NCBI GenBank assembly: GCA_944474755.1
Contig: OX104113.1
Location: forward strand, 24,866,432-24,930,431
DNA: 64,000 nucleotides
Source of the DNA: Limnoperna fortunei
Taxonomy: Eukaryota; Mollusca; Bivalvia; Mytilida; Modiolidae
Reading direction: 5' to 3'
In this document: piece by piece, positions 23,317 through 36,389 of the stretch
Numbering within the stretch: position 1 is the stretch's first letter
How the letters are laid out: every line of letters starts with the position of its first letter
The notes under the pieces: model-generated
What the model was told of the DNA's origin: nothing
The model's database searches: none
What the model saw: only the letters and a program-made list of their open reading frames with translations
Position numbers and translations under genes: made by a program

Positions 23317-26300
23317 CTGGCCATCGGTAATATGTCTTCCTATCGACTTAGTATCATCTTGCACTGGCTGGCCATCGGTAATGTGTCGTTCTATCGTTAT
23401 TGTATCATCTTACACTGGCTGGCCATCGGTAATATGTCGTCCTATCGTTATTGTATCATCTTACAATAACTGGTCATCGGTAATATGTCGTCCTATCGTT
23501 ATTGTATCATCTTACAATGGCTGGCCATCGGTTATATGTCATCCTATCGTCTTTGTATCATCTTACAATAGCTGGCCATCAGTTATATGTCACCCTATCG
23601 TCTTTGTATCATCTTACAATAGCTGGCTATCAGTAATATGTCTTCCTATCCACTTAGTATCATCTTACAATGGCTGGCTATGTCGTCCTATCGTCTTTGT
23701 ATCATCTTACAATGGCTGGTCATCGGTAATGTGTCGTTCTATCGTTATTGTATCATCTTACACTGGCTGGCTATCGGTAATATGTCGTCCTATCGTTATT
23801 GTATCATCTTACAATGACTGGTCATCGGTAATATGTCGTCCTATCGTTATTGTATCATCTTACAATGGCTGGCCATCGGTTATATGTCGTCCTATCGTCT
23901 TTGTATCATCTACAAAAGCTAGCCATCGGTTATATGTCGTCCTATCGTCTTTGTATCATCTTACAATGGCTGTCCATCGGTTATATGTCGTCCTATCGTC
24001 TTTTTATCATCTTACAATGGCTGGCCATCGGTAATATGTCGTCCTATCGTTATTGTATCATCTTACAATGGCTAGCCATCGGTAATATGTCGTCCTATTG
24101 TCTTTGTATCATCTTACAATGGCTGGCTATCAGTAATATGTCGTCCTATCGTCTTTGTATCATCTTACAATGACTGTTCATCGGTAATATGTCATCCTAT
24201 CGTTATTGTATCATCTTACAATGGCTGGCCATCGGTAATATGTCGTCCTATCGTTATTGTATCATCTTACAATGGCTAGCCATCGGTAATATGTCGTCCT
24301 ATCGTCTTTGTATCATCTTACAATGGCTGGCCATCGGTAATATGTCGTCCTATCGTCATTGTATCATCTTACAATGTATGGCCATCGGTAATATGTCGTC
24401 CTATTGTCTTTGTATCATCTTACAATGGCTGGCTATCAGTAATATGTCGTCCTATCGTCTTTGCATCATCTTACAATGACTGGTCATCGGTTATATGTCG
24501 TCCTATCGTTATTGTATCATCTTACAATGGCTGGCCATCGGTAATATGTCGTCCTATTGTCTTTGTATCATCTTACAATGGCTGGCTATCAGTAATATGT
24601 CGTCCTATCGTCTTTGTATCATCTTACAATGACTGTTCATCGGTAATATGTCGTCCTATCGTTATTGTATCATCTTACAATGGCTGGCCATCGGTTATAT
24701 GTCGTCCTATCGTCTTTGTATCATCTTACAATGGCTGGCTATCGGTTATATGTCGCCCTATCGTTATTGTATCATCTTACAATGGCTGGCCATCGGTTAT
24801 ATGTCGTCCTATCGTCTTTGTATCATCTTACAATAGCTGGCCATCGGTTATATGTCCTCCTATCGTCTTTGTATCATCTTACAATGGCTGGCCATCGGTT
24901 ATATGTCGTCCTATCTTCATTGTAACAGTATCATCTTACAATGGATGGCCATCGGTTATATGTAGTCATATCGTCTTTGTATCATCTTACAATGGCTGGA
25001 TATCAGTTATATGTCGCCCTATCGTTATTGTATCATCTTACAATGGCTGGCCATCGGTTATATGTCGTCCTATCGTCTTTGTATCATCTTACAATAGCTG
25101 GCCATCGGTAATATGTCGTCCATTCATTATTGTATCATCTTACAATGGCTGGCTATCAGTAATATGTCGTCCTATCGTCTTTGTATCATCTTACAATGAC
25201 TGTTCATCGGTAATATGTCGTCCTATCGTTATTGTATCATCTTACAATGGCTGGCCATCGGTTATATGTCGTCCTATCGTCTTTGTATCATCTTACAATG
25301 GCTGGCTATCGGTTATATGTCGCCCTATCGTTATTGTATCATCTTACAATGGCTGGCCAACGGTTATATGTCGTCCTATCGTCTTTGTATCATCTTACAA
25401 TAGCTGGCCATCGGTTATATGTCGTCCTATCGTCTTTGTATCATCTTACAATGGCTGGCCATCGGTTATATGTCGTCCTATCTTCATTGTAACAGTATCA
25501 TCTTACAATGGATGGCCATCGGTTATATGTAGTCATATCGTCTTTGTATCATCTTACAATGGCTGGATATCGGTTATATGTCGCCCTATCGTTATTGTAT
25601 CATCTTACAATGGCTGGCCATCGGTTATATGTCGTCCTATCGTCTTTGTATCATCTTACAATAGCTGGCCATCGGTAATATGTCGTCCATTCATTATTGT
25701 ATCATCTTACAATGGCTGGCTATCAGTAATATGTCGTCCTATCGTCTTTGCATCATCTTACAATGACTGGTCATCGGTTATATGTCGTCCTATCGTTATT
25801 GTATCATCTTACAATGGCTGGCCATCGGTAATATGTCGTCCTATTGTCTTTGTATCATCTTACAATGGCTGGCTATCAGTAATATGTCGTCCTATCGTCT
25901 TTGTATCATCTTACAATGACTGTTCATCGGTAATATGTCGTCCTATCGTTATTGTATCATCTTACAATGGCTGGCCATCGGTTATATGTCGTCCTATCGT
26001 CTTTGTATCATCTTACAATGGCTGGCTATCGGTTATATGTCGCCCTATCGTTATTGTATCATCTTACAATGGCTGGCCATCGGTTATATGTCGTCCTATC
26101 GTCTTTGTATCATCTTACAATAGCTGGCCATCGGTTATATGTCGTCCTATCGTCTTTGTATCATCTTACAATGGCTGGCCATCGGTTATATGTCGTCCTA
26201 TCTTTATTGTAACAGTATCATCTTACAATGGATGGCCATCGGTTATATGTAGTCATATCGTCTTTGTATCATCTTACAATGGCTGGATATCGGTTATATG

Positions 26301-27046
26301 TCGCCCTATCGTTATTGTATCATCTTACAATGGCTGGCCATCGGTTATATGTCGTCCTATCGTCTTTGTATCATCTTACAATAGCTGGCCATCGGTAATA
26401 TGTCGTCCATTCATTATTGTATCATCTTACAATGGCTGGCCATCGGTAATATGTCGTCCTATCGTTATTGTATCATCTTACAACGGCTAGCCATCGGTAA
26501 TATGTCGTCCTATCGTTATTGTATCATCTTACAATGTATGTCCATCGGTTATATGTCGTCCTATCGTTATTGTATCATCTTACAATGGCTGGTCATCGGT
26601 TATATGTCGTCCTATCGTTATTGTATCATCTTACACTGGCTGGCTATCGGTAATATGTCGTCCTATCGTTATTGTATCATCTTACACTGGCTGGCTATCG
26701 GTAATATGTCGTCCTATCGTTATTGTATCATCTTACAATGGCTGGCTATCGGTATTATGTCGTCCTATCGTCTCTTTATCATCTTATAATGGCTGGTCAT
26801 CGGTAATATGTCGTCCTATCGTTATTGTATCATCTTACAATGTATGGCCATCGGTAATATGTCGTCTTATCGTCTTCGTATCATCTTACAATGGCTGGCC
26901 ATCGGTAATATGTCGTCCTATCGTCTCTGTATCATCTTACAATGGCTGGCAATCGGGTATATGTCGTCTTATCGTTATTGTATCATCTTACAATGGCTGG
27001 CCATCGGTAATATGTCATTTTATCGTTATTGTATCATCTTACAATG
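23317..27046. repeat. 51 bp minisatellite, about 73 copies with higher-order duplications
   Basis: The unit is CTGGCCATCGGTAATATGTC, GTCCTATCGTTATTGTATCA, TCTTACAATGG. Recurrent variants are GTAATATG/GTTATATG, GTTATT/GTCTTT and CTGGCC/CTGGCT/CTGTTC. A 57 bp variant unit with an extra GTAACA (ATTGTAACAGTATCATC) occurs near 24920, 25487 and 26207. The surrounding blocks repeat as wholes, with offsets of 567 and 720 bp. Because 51 is 3 x 17, several frames stay open for 60-245 codons. Frame shifts between blocks and TGA variants argue against coding. Confidence 0.97.
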
Positions 27047-27146
27047 TTGTTCTTATGGAATATTTCTATGTGCTTATAAGTTTATAATGGTGCTTAAAAT
27101 TATAATTTTGCGTATTTCATTTACACCACAGCTGTCGTATTAACTT

Positions 27147-27213
27147 TTTTTGTTTTTTTTTGTTTTGATTTTTTTTTTTTTTTTTTTTTTGTTTTTTTTT
27201 TTTTTTTTTTGTT
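27147..27213. repeat. Poly(T)-rich low-complexity tract
   Basis: T runs of 8-24 bases are interrupted by single G residues. The tract could be a retroposon tail on the minus strand, but no element body was recognised to its left. Confidence 0.9.
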
Positions 27214-28258
27214 ACGACTGTCGTAGCTGTCTTTAAAATCTCGCTACTATGATGTACGCATGTCAGTTATTAGCACGTTTGGAATGTCTTGCTCAATTAT
27301 GAACAATTAGGTCAATAAGATATGAGATTGGTCAAAATGCGATTACCTCTTTCCAGTCCTTTGTAAGTTGTACCAGTCCACGTTAGGGAAAGATAGCCAT
27401 AAAATGATAGAGTCCATTTTGACCTTTTATTTTCATCTATGTCCTATTGTTTGTGTACAATTCCGACTTAACTGCAATTCTGTGTTTAAAAAGAAAAGTC
27501 AAATAAAGCCCTTTCATATTGTGCTGTATGAAACTTCAATACAGAACACGTGTACTAGTATTTTAAAAATTGTCCCTAGTAAAGGTTAAATCAATATAAA
27601 TTGTTCATCTAAAAGTATTTTTATTACTGATATGTTTTGTGGTTTTTCATTATACGAATCAGTTGATTTGATTGTAAATACAGAGTTCAATGAGTGTAGA
27701 AATAAACAACTTTTACTTTTCGTAGGCGTGTCAAACAGGAACATAAAAATCAGAAGAAAAGTATTCATGTTTTTGCTTCATTTAGTACATATTATTAGAA
27801 AGGGTACATTAATGTAATTGTTATGGTTTTGGCATACCAAGTTGAACTCTTCATTCATGGCCGTGTGTATAAGCTGGTGAAGCAACGCCCGTGTTGATCG
27901 GAACTTGATTTATACGAGTTTAATTTTATGGGTCTTTTCTTATGTTGCTGTTATAAAATTAGTCTTACTTTACAAGGTTCACAAGGTGAAATAGACATTG
28001 AGTAAATATTAGGTGTATTACCCTAGTTTCTTGTAATACTTTTTGGAATAAATTACTTATTTAGCATCGTAAAATAATTAGTATCCTTCGAACTTTAGCA
28101 CATTTTAAAAAAGAAACGAAACAATATCCACAAGGTATCTAAATATAACAACAATTAAAAGTTCTACTCTGTTTTAATTACTATTTGCTAATATATTCAC
28201 CTGAAGTAATTACAACCGTTTTGGTGTATTGTGTTTACGGTGTATTAACACTTCTGAG
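27214..28258. other. Non-genic AT-rich stretch
   Basis: No supported feature. Confidence 0.4.
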
Positions 28259-28385
28259 ATACGACTGGGACCACACTGGATCGTTCCCAGTGCTCGACCC
28301 TCATAGCAGCAGCGCGTCCGAAGCCCTAACCTTGACCAATATCGAGGTCAATCATGCCATACCCTTCTTGTTGCTGCAGCAACAG
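28259..28385 (+). CDS. Possible internal coding exon, unidentified
   Basis: A 127 bp segment with markedly higher G+C is open in one plus frame only, reading YDWDHTGSFPVLDPHSSS and then TLTNIEVNHAIPFLLLQQQ. It is bounded by an AG at 28257-28258 and by a donor CAACAG|GTAAAT at 28386. The acceptor has a weak pyrimidine tract. I do not recognise the protein, and no neighbouring exon could be linked. A shorter minus-strand exon with acceptor TTGCTGCAG is an alternative reading. Confidence 0.3.
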
Positions 28386-28704
28386 GTAAATTTCAATTCT
28401 GTTCACTGAAAATAAGGATGTGAACAAGTAGAACAATATGAGACCTCCAGAGTGAGAAAAGACATACCACCTACCGAAGTATAGAAAATTGGTTTTTGTT
28501 GTTGTCATATCCTAAATGTGAATCTTCATACATGCGAGTGGGTTACGGAACACTTATTCTGTGCTTTGTACTTATAGGACTGCGTTATATCAAACCGTTA
28601 TTTCTGACCTGACTGAATTAGTAAATTCTCTTAGAAGACATTTCTGTCCTGCTTGAGATTATGCGACAGAGGCAATATATTTATGTAGTGTAATTCATTA
28701 AATG
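28386..28704. other. Non-genic AT-rich stretch
   Basis: No supported feature. Confidence 0.4.
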
Positions 28705-28960
28705 ATTAGTTTATTAGCACATTTATACCCCCAAGGGGTTGATGGCAATACAGTTACACAATTATACACAAACAATAAACAGATATAAATTTTATAAGAC
28801 ATTATTAACTAAAATAAAATCCAAATCATGCAGTAACAGAGTCCACTTTCCTCAGTACTAACGACTTTTTTATAAATAGTGCAACATACTGCAAATGACT
28901 TGAAGAGGACATTAATTTTACATATGTTTCAAATTCATTTCTTATTAAAACACATTATAG
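28705..28960 (-). pseudogene. LINE 3' end: C-terminal codons and 3' UTR
   Basis: On the minus strand, FETYVKLMSSSSHL followed by ALFIKKSLVLRKVDSVTA and a stop resembles the last residues of a mollusc LINE ORF2 (an LMSS..FIxxSxxLR pattern). It is followed by a 3' UTR with GCCATCAACCCCTTGGGGGT and an AATAAA at 28710-28715. That CAACCCC..GGGGGTATAAATGTGC tail is one I recall from mollusc LINEs. The piece is 5'-truncated. A related fragment lies at 35165-35260 on the same strand. Confidence 0.6.
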
Positions 28961-31900
28961 ATTCCTGTAAAACGTCATAGCAAATTCTATCTAGTCATCA
29001 ATCCTTCTCTCAGATGTTGTTACAGATTACAGCATTTTTCTGACCACCTCGCAATGACAGATAAAGTACATAATGCCACGAGCTAGGTTTATCGTCAATC
29101 TATAGATTTTAAGACGAAAGATGAAGAACAGTTATAACAAGAACGACGAAATTACAACCAAGAAAAAGTGCTGAGGTAAAGTGTAACACGATACACTTGT
29201 AAGCTTTCTATGGTCATATCCGGTAAATGTACAGGGATAAGTATGTCCATGTTACACAAATATACGAAACGGATATTGTACAATCGTCAATGATTCGTCA
29301 CACGAAACTTAAGAGATTTGAATTATAACTCCAATCACGCGATTTTTTATAAATCGTTAAAGTGAAAATATATACTGATGTTGTTTTGTGACAGTAAACA
29401 AGGTTCGGTCATAAAAGGAAAAAAACATTACACGACATCCCAAGCCTGATCTGGTCTTAAAATTGGTCTGACCTTAAAATTGACCCGACTTATGAGTCTT
29501 GGCAGGTCTTATTTTGTACTATCGCTAGCATCATTCTGTTACACAAAATCAGACTTTTTTGTTACCTCCAGAGTTAAAAGAGTGCTGTTATAAAGTAAAA
29601 CGTGTCATCATATATTAGTGATAAACATGAAGTTTTCCAGTACAAGAACATTCCTATCTACAAATTATAGTTTTACTTTGTTTATATGTTTGTTTCATTT
29701 ATTGTCTGTAGCATGTGATTTCAAGCTCAATAATAAATAATAAATTTATTAATTATTTTTGCAATAGTAAGAATTTTTCAAAGCGAAACTACACACAACT
29801 AGCCTGAAATTTAGAACATGAACAGTAAACAAAATTAACAGGGATCATTCAGTCTTATTCACATGACCTTAGTTTTACAGGAAAAACTAAAAAGATTCAT
29901 ACTCAAATAATATCAGCGAATGACCTTCATTGAAACATGACATTTAAAAACAAAAGTTGTCAAAAAGTAACCATTATAAAAACAAGTCTAACACAAAAGC
30001 ATGATAAGTACACTTTAAACTTACAAAGTAGTTTACAGATAATAATGTTATAAATTGTATATGTAATTTTGTTTCGGTCTTATATTCTTCTTATATTCAT
30101 ACAAATTTAATTCTTACTGAGTACATTCCTTAAATGAAGCTGATTTTGAAACCATGCCCATTCTACAGTGCCATCGTAAGACTAAATTTATGCTATGCCA
30201 GGCAAGGTTATTGAGGCATGTTCAGGTTGTAGATTATGTTTCAAATAGAATCTTGTAGAAAAATACGTTCCGAGTACGAAACAAGATTTTTCTGTAATAT
30301 TGTTATTTGTGAAATGAGAAGAAAGTAGAGGTTAAAACATAATAAAAAATTAAACTAAGCCTGTATGTGCTTTTTATAAAAAAAATAACAACAACGTATT
30401 AATGGTGTGAGATACAAGTACAATGAAATTAACATAACACGACACGTACATATTTCATGGAGACCTCTGTGTTAAATAGGTCGCAAAAGCAAACAACCAT
30501 TTTGGAATTGGAGTGTACCGAGTCGGTGATAAGCTCATATAAGACCTTGCACAATTGAAATGGTTTCGAAATCAATTCTGTTTGATACTGAATTCTGTAA
30601 AGATGAGCAGATTAATTTTTAATCAGTTTTGTCGTGATGAAAATCTGCACAATGAATGCTATCATCTATGAATGATAATACCGACACACCGGGGATTACT
30701 TTTTTTATACAGAATATTAAATTAAGAAATGAAGGCCGTGGTCTTATTAAATATTAATTTTTGTATGTTTCAAGTGTATTTTTAGCAATAAATTAAAAAG
30801 ATGTAAGATCAGATAAAAGTAAATCGTTCATTTTAAATTTTGATTTCTTTTTGCTCAATTTGTTACAATATTAGTTCGTTTATAGATGTTACAAAATGAA
30901 CAATGATCTTACGATAGAAAGCCACCCAGTGCTACGAACAAATATATTGTTTGCTTAATAGATAAAATTTATGTTTAATTGTTGGCTTATTGTCAACCCA
31001 ATAATTAAACTTGAACAAAAATGACTGTCGAAGGTTTTTAATTTGTTGATAAAAATTGTAAAGTACTAAAGAAATTGCAATTTTGTGATACATAGTAATT
31101 GAATTTTTGGCCTTGTCAATTGCGTTCTGCATTCTGGCTGTAAAGCAAAGCATTTTTGTCAATACACAGACACTCAGTCAATACACAGAAACTCGAGGTT
31201 CTTGGTACGCTTTACATGTATTCCATGTTTCATCGACGCTTTAATGAAAATGTACAAAATAAGTGTGACTTTCATTTTGAAATCTAAAATATAAGTTACA
31301 ATATAGATAGTACGTCTTGATGGCTTGTAGGAACTGCATGAAAGAAAATTCGGTTAACAAAAATGTTTCACGACAAAACAGTCATCTTTTGTGAAAATTG
31401 ATAGAAGGGTGATGTGTCTTTTATCAATATAATATATATTTAAAATGGGTTTAAGTTAACGTCAAGACCTTTTTCGACCTTGAATTAAACAAACTCTGCA
31501 TTGGTCCAATTTCAAGGTTTTTCTAAAAGTATATGAAAAGCTTAAATCTACGAGTTCGTCATTCACGTTACGTGTAGTCGATCGAATACAAATATTTTGA
31601 ATGGAATTAAAATGTCTAATTTTATGTATAAATAGCCGTACTGTATTCCTTATAATATTTCAGACATGTCTCATTCTTCTACTTAGACATTCTGCCAAGT
31701 TGAATGTTTGTTTCTTCTTTTACCATATGGGATTTTAATATTCAATTGTTGGAAAATCCGGTTAGCTTCATTTAAAGTTTATTTAGAATGGAATTGTTTA
31801 TTTTACAAAATATATACTGACCAAAGAACGCGGCTTCTTATGTTAAACCTATATATACATATATACCGAATACACCAATCGTGAAGTAAAAAAAAACTGT

Positions 31901-33040
31901 ACACGGGAATATTTATATTATACAATATATATTATATTTTGCGAAAATCACAAATTGTTTCAGCTGTTTAAATACACAATTTATGTGTATTTCGTAAAAT
32001 ATATGAATATATATTAATTTATATCAACGCCTTTTAGGTAGTATGAAATAGTTCACTATATGTATAGCTATTTACATTTGACTATAATGTAGGGGGTGGG
32101 GTGTGAATACGTGAACATTGGTATATTGTGTTATATTTTATTATTAGTATATTACTATCCAAGATCAGTATTTTTGTGGGGATTATAAAGTTCGGATTGG
32201 CGGGAGGTTGAATAGAAATACAAAGGTGATATATGGCAATTTGCGGATATTTACTGTCGGAGAAACTAGGGTCCAAGATGGAAATTAAGGGCACATATTT
32301 GTACTTGTATGTGTAACTCAGTACTCCGTATTTACTATTATATATGGTATCTCTCGTGTTTTGATTTGTATAAAAGACAACCACTATAACTTAAGTTTTG
32401 GTATAAAGGCAACAATTACACTGTTTATTAAACAAAATTTAATATGGGAATATATTTGATACGTCGACAGGCAGTGACAATTAGTATCATTAACAAGTCT
32501 GGGGAAAGACGTGATAATTTGATATTTGATCTTTTAATTATCAGTCATTTTCACCTTTTCTACCTGCCACAGGTATGAATATACTGTCTATACGTGTATG
32601 CTAATGGGATAAGGGATCCATGACAGGTAATTATCACCTAACCGTCAAAACTGTAATTCACCATAATCTTGATCAAAATCTACTTTAAAACAGCAATTCG
32701 TTTTCTATGTTGATTTTATGTCTTACACTGTGAAGTTATTTATTTGAAAGAACAAATTCGTTTTCTAGGTTGATTTTATATCTTACAAGTTATTTATTAA
32801 CATTTAGTTACGATATTTACGGCCGGACCTGTTAAACACCTTGTCGGTTATAACCTAGACCCAATTTGAATTTTGTTCAAATAAACAGACGAAAATAGTG
32901 TATAATGCAGATGGATGGTTTTACTCGTTTATAACTAACATTAATGCCAAATTATGGCCATGGAAAATTTCATTCGTTTCTTAAAATATACTGTATAATA
33001 ATTAAGAACTTCTATAGAATAAGATTAACATCGTGTCAAT
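28961..33040. other. Long non-genic AT-rich stretch
   Basis: About 4 kb of very AT-rich sequence without a supported gene, RNA or tandem array. TA-rich patches lie at 31840-32020. Open frames on either strand here look like composition effects and have no recognisable motifs. Confidence 0.4.
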
Positions 33041-33044
33041 GATT

Positions 33045-33110
33045 GTGTGACGAGTTTGAGCCCGACTACGGGCAGGGTGTGTTCGACACCAACGACTGCT
33101 AGGTTTGCTT
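33045..33110 (+). mobile_element. Possible SINE head fragment
   Basis: GAGTTTGAGCCCGACTACGG followed by GCAGGGTGTGTTCGACACCAA resembles the B-box region of the SINE seen elsewhere (GTTTGAGTCTCACTGCGGGCAGGGTG). The A box and tail are not found, so this is a decayed fragment or a chance match. Confidence 0.35.
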
Positions 33111-33240
33111 ACGATGGTCGATGTGTTAGTGGTAGACGCTGATCTTAGTAACCGACAAAGTTATGGTGTAAAAAAGTTCATAACTTTTACAGTCTGTTGT
33201 AAGTAAAAAGCCCTATGAAATTCTGTAAAATGTTTCGGTA

Positions 33241-34072
33241 TTTCACTAGGGGTCTGGTCAATTTGTCCCAAGTCAAATTTGTCCCAACCAATTTGTCCCA
33301 CTATGGTGCCAATTCGTCCCACTTTTGGTCAATTTGTCCCAAGTGTTTTTAATAAAATTGTCCCTAGCCTCAGCACACACAACAGACAACAGCCACGAAG
33401 ATGAACCAAGAGGTTTATACATTCGTGCAAGGATACATCAAGACTCTCTGACCTCGTCCACACTACCGATATCAGACCAGTCTTTCGACATCACATGCCG
33501 TTCGTTTGAAGAGCAAAACTATCACGAAGAAAGCTCCATCCAAGACACAAGTCTTCAAGAAAGTATGTCCGCTGAGAGCTTCACCATCACTTACTCGATC
33601 GTACCGAATGGCACAGAAAAGGGCAAAGATAAGCTGGTAGACACCCTTGGTCATACGTATACAAAGAAGGTAACCATTTTCAATCTGAACTTTCAAATGC
33701 TTCACCTATGGGATAAAAATTTATGATACAATAAATAACCAATAACAACAGTATATTTCACTGTTTTTATCATATAATGTCATTTCTTTTTTATTGGAAA
33801 CCTTTTAACATCAGAACTCTCATCTATGGAATAAAAATTAATGTTGTTTTGAAATGAGCACACATTGAAATATTTTCAGCAAAACGTCTAATAATATGTT
33901 TCCTAATCTATTTTTTACACAATCATTAATACATTTGGAGAAAGAACATCATAAAAAAGTTAGGACAAATTGACTTGGGACAAATTGGATCTGGGACAAA
34001 TTGACCAAAACTGGGACAAATTGGTTTGGGACAAATTGGACTTGGGACAAATTGACTTGTATCCTTTCACTA
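33241..34072. mobile_element. MULE-like element, 816 bp, with ~100 bp TIRs of GTCAATTTGTCCC repeats
   Basis: The element is 33249-34064, flanked by TTTCACTA at 33241-33248 and 34065-34072. The left end reads GGTCAATTTGTCCCAAGTC and then AATTTGTCCCAACC. The reverse complement of the right end gives AGTCAATTTGTCCCAAGTC and AATTTGTCCCAAACC in the same order, so the ~100 bp termini are inverted repeats built from 12-16 bp subrepeats. The interior carries one exon with the start of a FLYWCH-type domain and no transposase body. FLYWCH fingers accompany Mutator-like transposases in animals. The 8 bp duplication is close to the usual 8-10 bp, although hAT and P elements also make 8 bp. Confidence 0.8.
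33374..33669 (+). pseudogene. FLYWCH-domain N-terminal exon inside MULE-like element
   Basis: The frame is open from the left TIR to a splice donor ACAAAGAAG|GTAACC at 33670. The likely start is ATG at 33565, giving MSAESFTITYSIVPNG then TEKGKDKLVDTLGHTYTKK. The GxxKGKxxLVDxxGxxYxxK pattern is the opening of a FLYWCH zinc finger. The expected W-x-C...H-x-H part should be in the next exon, but the element ends about 400 bp later and no such exon was found. The product is therefore truncated. Upstream open sequence (SHEDEPRGLYIRARIHQD) might be earlier coding sequence or 5' UTR. An unlabelled alternative is a short adapter protein that binds the TIR repeats. Confidence 0.6.
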
Positions 34073-35164
34073 TGCTGTATGCTGCGCAATTCGTTATTTT
34101 GGAGAATGAATCACACACAACAAATGCATATATAATGTAATTAATGTGTTTTGTTTTTAGTTTTTATCTAGTTTTTTTATGATACTGCTTCAACCCAGTC
34201 GGTCTATATAAATAGACATTTTACTAAAACATTTGTTTTTATTGTTCCAGTATAATAAAGGTTTGGTTTATTGATCGAATAAGTTGACAAGAATTCAGCG
34301 AGAAGTCTTTTAGCATATTCATGACGATAACAAGATAAAACACATCAAAATTTGGCATCAACAAATGGGTACGGGATTTTTACGTTCAATTAAAACATGG
34401 GATTGGTAGTTAAGAGACGTTTGGCTTTGGAACCGGCTACAATAATGCTACCTTTTTTCTTTTTGAAACATGGATCTTTAACGTGCAATGAGCTACACAC
34501 TCTCCAAATACGTTACCCAGTATTGTTCGTGGCAACGCCTTTGGGGGCATCCCTAATCCGCCATCCGTTTAAATTTGGCCTGGCCCTGAAAGGCGTGTAA
34601 CGACCAAACATGAAATAGTCGTTCTCCAAAGATGGTGGTGTGACACATAAAAATGTTTGACTTAGTTGTACAGATTTTTCTGATTAATTTTATTAACATA
34701 TATAAATAAATAAAGGACGTTTATGGGTTGTTTGTATCTTTTCTTGAATCACTTATAATTTATTAAAGTTCCAAAGGTTTTTAAACATCCGGTTAAAATT
34801 TCACACGTCTTCTATGGTGAAAAATCGATAAAGTTAATTCTTTGCGAACAAAGTACCCACACATTCGACGTGGAAGATAAGTAATTACAACTCACCCATT
34901 GAATAACGAATTAAAACTTTAAAATTGGAAAATGCTCGAATCGCTACCTCAATATCAATATTATAGGATGATAACTCTCATTATTTCTTAACTGCTCCTT
35001 TTCAAATTATATTTATATAGACAGGGAACAAGGAAATGGCATTTCAACAAAGATGATGATATACTTGTTAATATTTATTCAATGCATTTTGTACCATAGA
35101 GTATTGATGGAATATAAACATTAAAGTAAAGAAAATCGTATATAAACATAAAATAAACAAAGAA
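34073..35164. other. Mostly non-genic stretch
   Basis: AT-rich. A less AT-rich patch at 34430-34600 contains GGATCTTTAACGTGCAATGA and GGGGGCATCCCTAATCCGCC, which may be a decayed dispersed repeat. No gene is supported. Confidence 0.35.
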
Positions 35165-35260
35165 AATATTCTGATGACAGTACAGAGTCCACTTTCCTTA
35201 ATTCTCAAGACTTTTTTTATATAAATTGCGCAACCACATGCATAAGATCTTCAAAGGTTA
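35165..35260 (-). pseudogene. LINE C-terminal remnant (same family as 28705-28960)
   Basis: ACAGAGTCCACTTTCCT is shared with 28850, followed by the same spacing to a GACTTTTTTTATA block. The minus-strand reading FEDLMHVVAQFI, stop, KKS, stop, ELRKVDSVLS parallels LMSSSSHLQYVALFIKKSLVLRKVDSVTA with two stops, so it is an older copy. Confidence 0.55.
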
Positions 35261-36389
35261 AAATAATCTTAAGTTTATTAATATGGTACTATTTTTAGCT
35301 TGTTTTCAATTATTTAACAAAATATCACAGTTGTACGCGACATTTTTGCGGGTGTTTCAAATTAAGCATACTTCTCAATCAAAGTCACACGACAACTGTA
35401 AGATTGTTATAATTTTGTGGTGCATTTCTATATTTTGGGACACTTTTGTCGATAACAATCCAATCATTGTCACTACAATAGAGAAAAATACAATCGCAAA
35501 TTGGTCTCAAATATTTACCGATCTAAAATTATCTAAAAACAGATTATACTTAAACAGTTTGGTTGATTTAATTATTGATTGTTAGGATAAGCAAATAAAC
35601 TCTCATAAAAGTGACTCTGTGTTTTCAACGCTTATTGTTAGGAAGGGGTATGGTGTTGCTTCAGTTATTGACTTAATTAGGTTTTAATTGTCACAAAGAA
35701 GTCATTTTAACTTGTAAGAAATAAAAAGCATTGAGATCTATAGACAGGAAGACCACACAAGGCCAATTTACTAATTATTCTCAGATTAGAATAAGATACT
35801 GATTCGCGTGAGCATTTTAACTGCATTGTTATACAGAACAACTTCAAAGTAATTGTATTATCTGATAACCATGCATTGAACACTTATTGGGGGATGTAGT
35901 TCGCGGTAAGTATGGCCTTTCCAATTCACAATGCCCTTATTTTGTATAGCTGAGAATGGTACAATTATTGTTGATTGAATCTAAAAGGCTCTTCCATCTT
36001 ATCGACTGTTTTGATATAGATGGCCAGAACTTTTCCTGAGTAAACTGCAGCCAATTTTCCGTATACTGATGACAAAACCTGTCCCATTTATTTTATCAAT
36101 ACAATATCGAAAAATGATAATTGTTTGTAGACAAACGGTCGTAATAACAGACCTGCATGAAATTTCTTTGTTGTCGTTTTTGTTGTTGATCTTTAGAAGC
36201 ATGTTATTGTAAGCTCCATTTCGCTCCAGTAAAATGACTGATTTTACGCATATTAATTAATATACATTTTTTTACCCTGTAATTTAACTTTTTAAATAAA
36301 ATTTTAAAATGTATAAACATATACAGAGCGTAAACACGTTTTGTTTCTAGCATAAAGGATTATCATAGTTTTGAAATAATCAAATAATG
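35261..36389. other. Non-genic AT-rich stretch
   Basis: No supported feature. A 100-codon plus frame at 35283-35585 may overlie a decayed extension of the minus-strand LINE and has no recognisable motif. Confidence 0.35.

Noticed and set aside
23297..24034. 245-codon open frame in the 51 bp array
   Set aside because: Same reason: the frame changes between blocks and TGA variants are common. Repeat peptide only.
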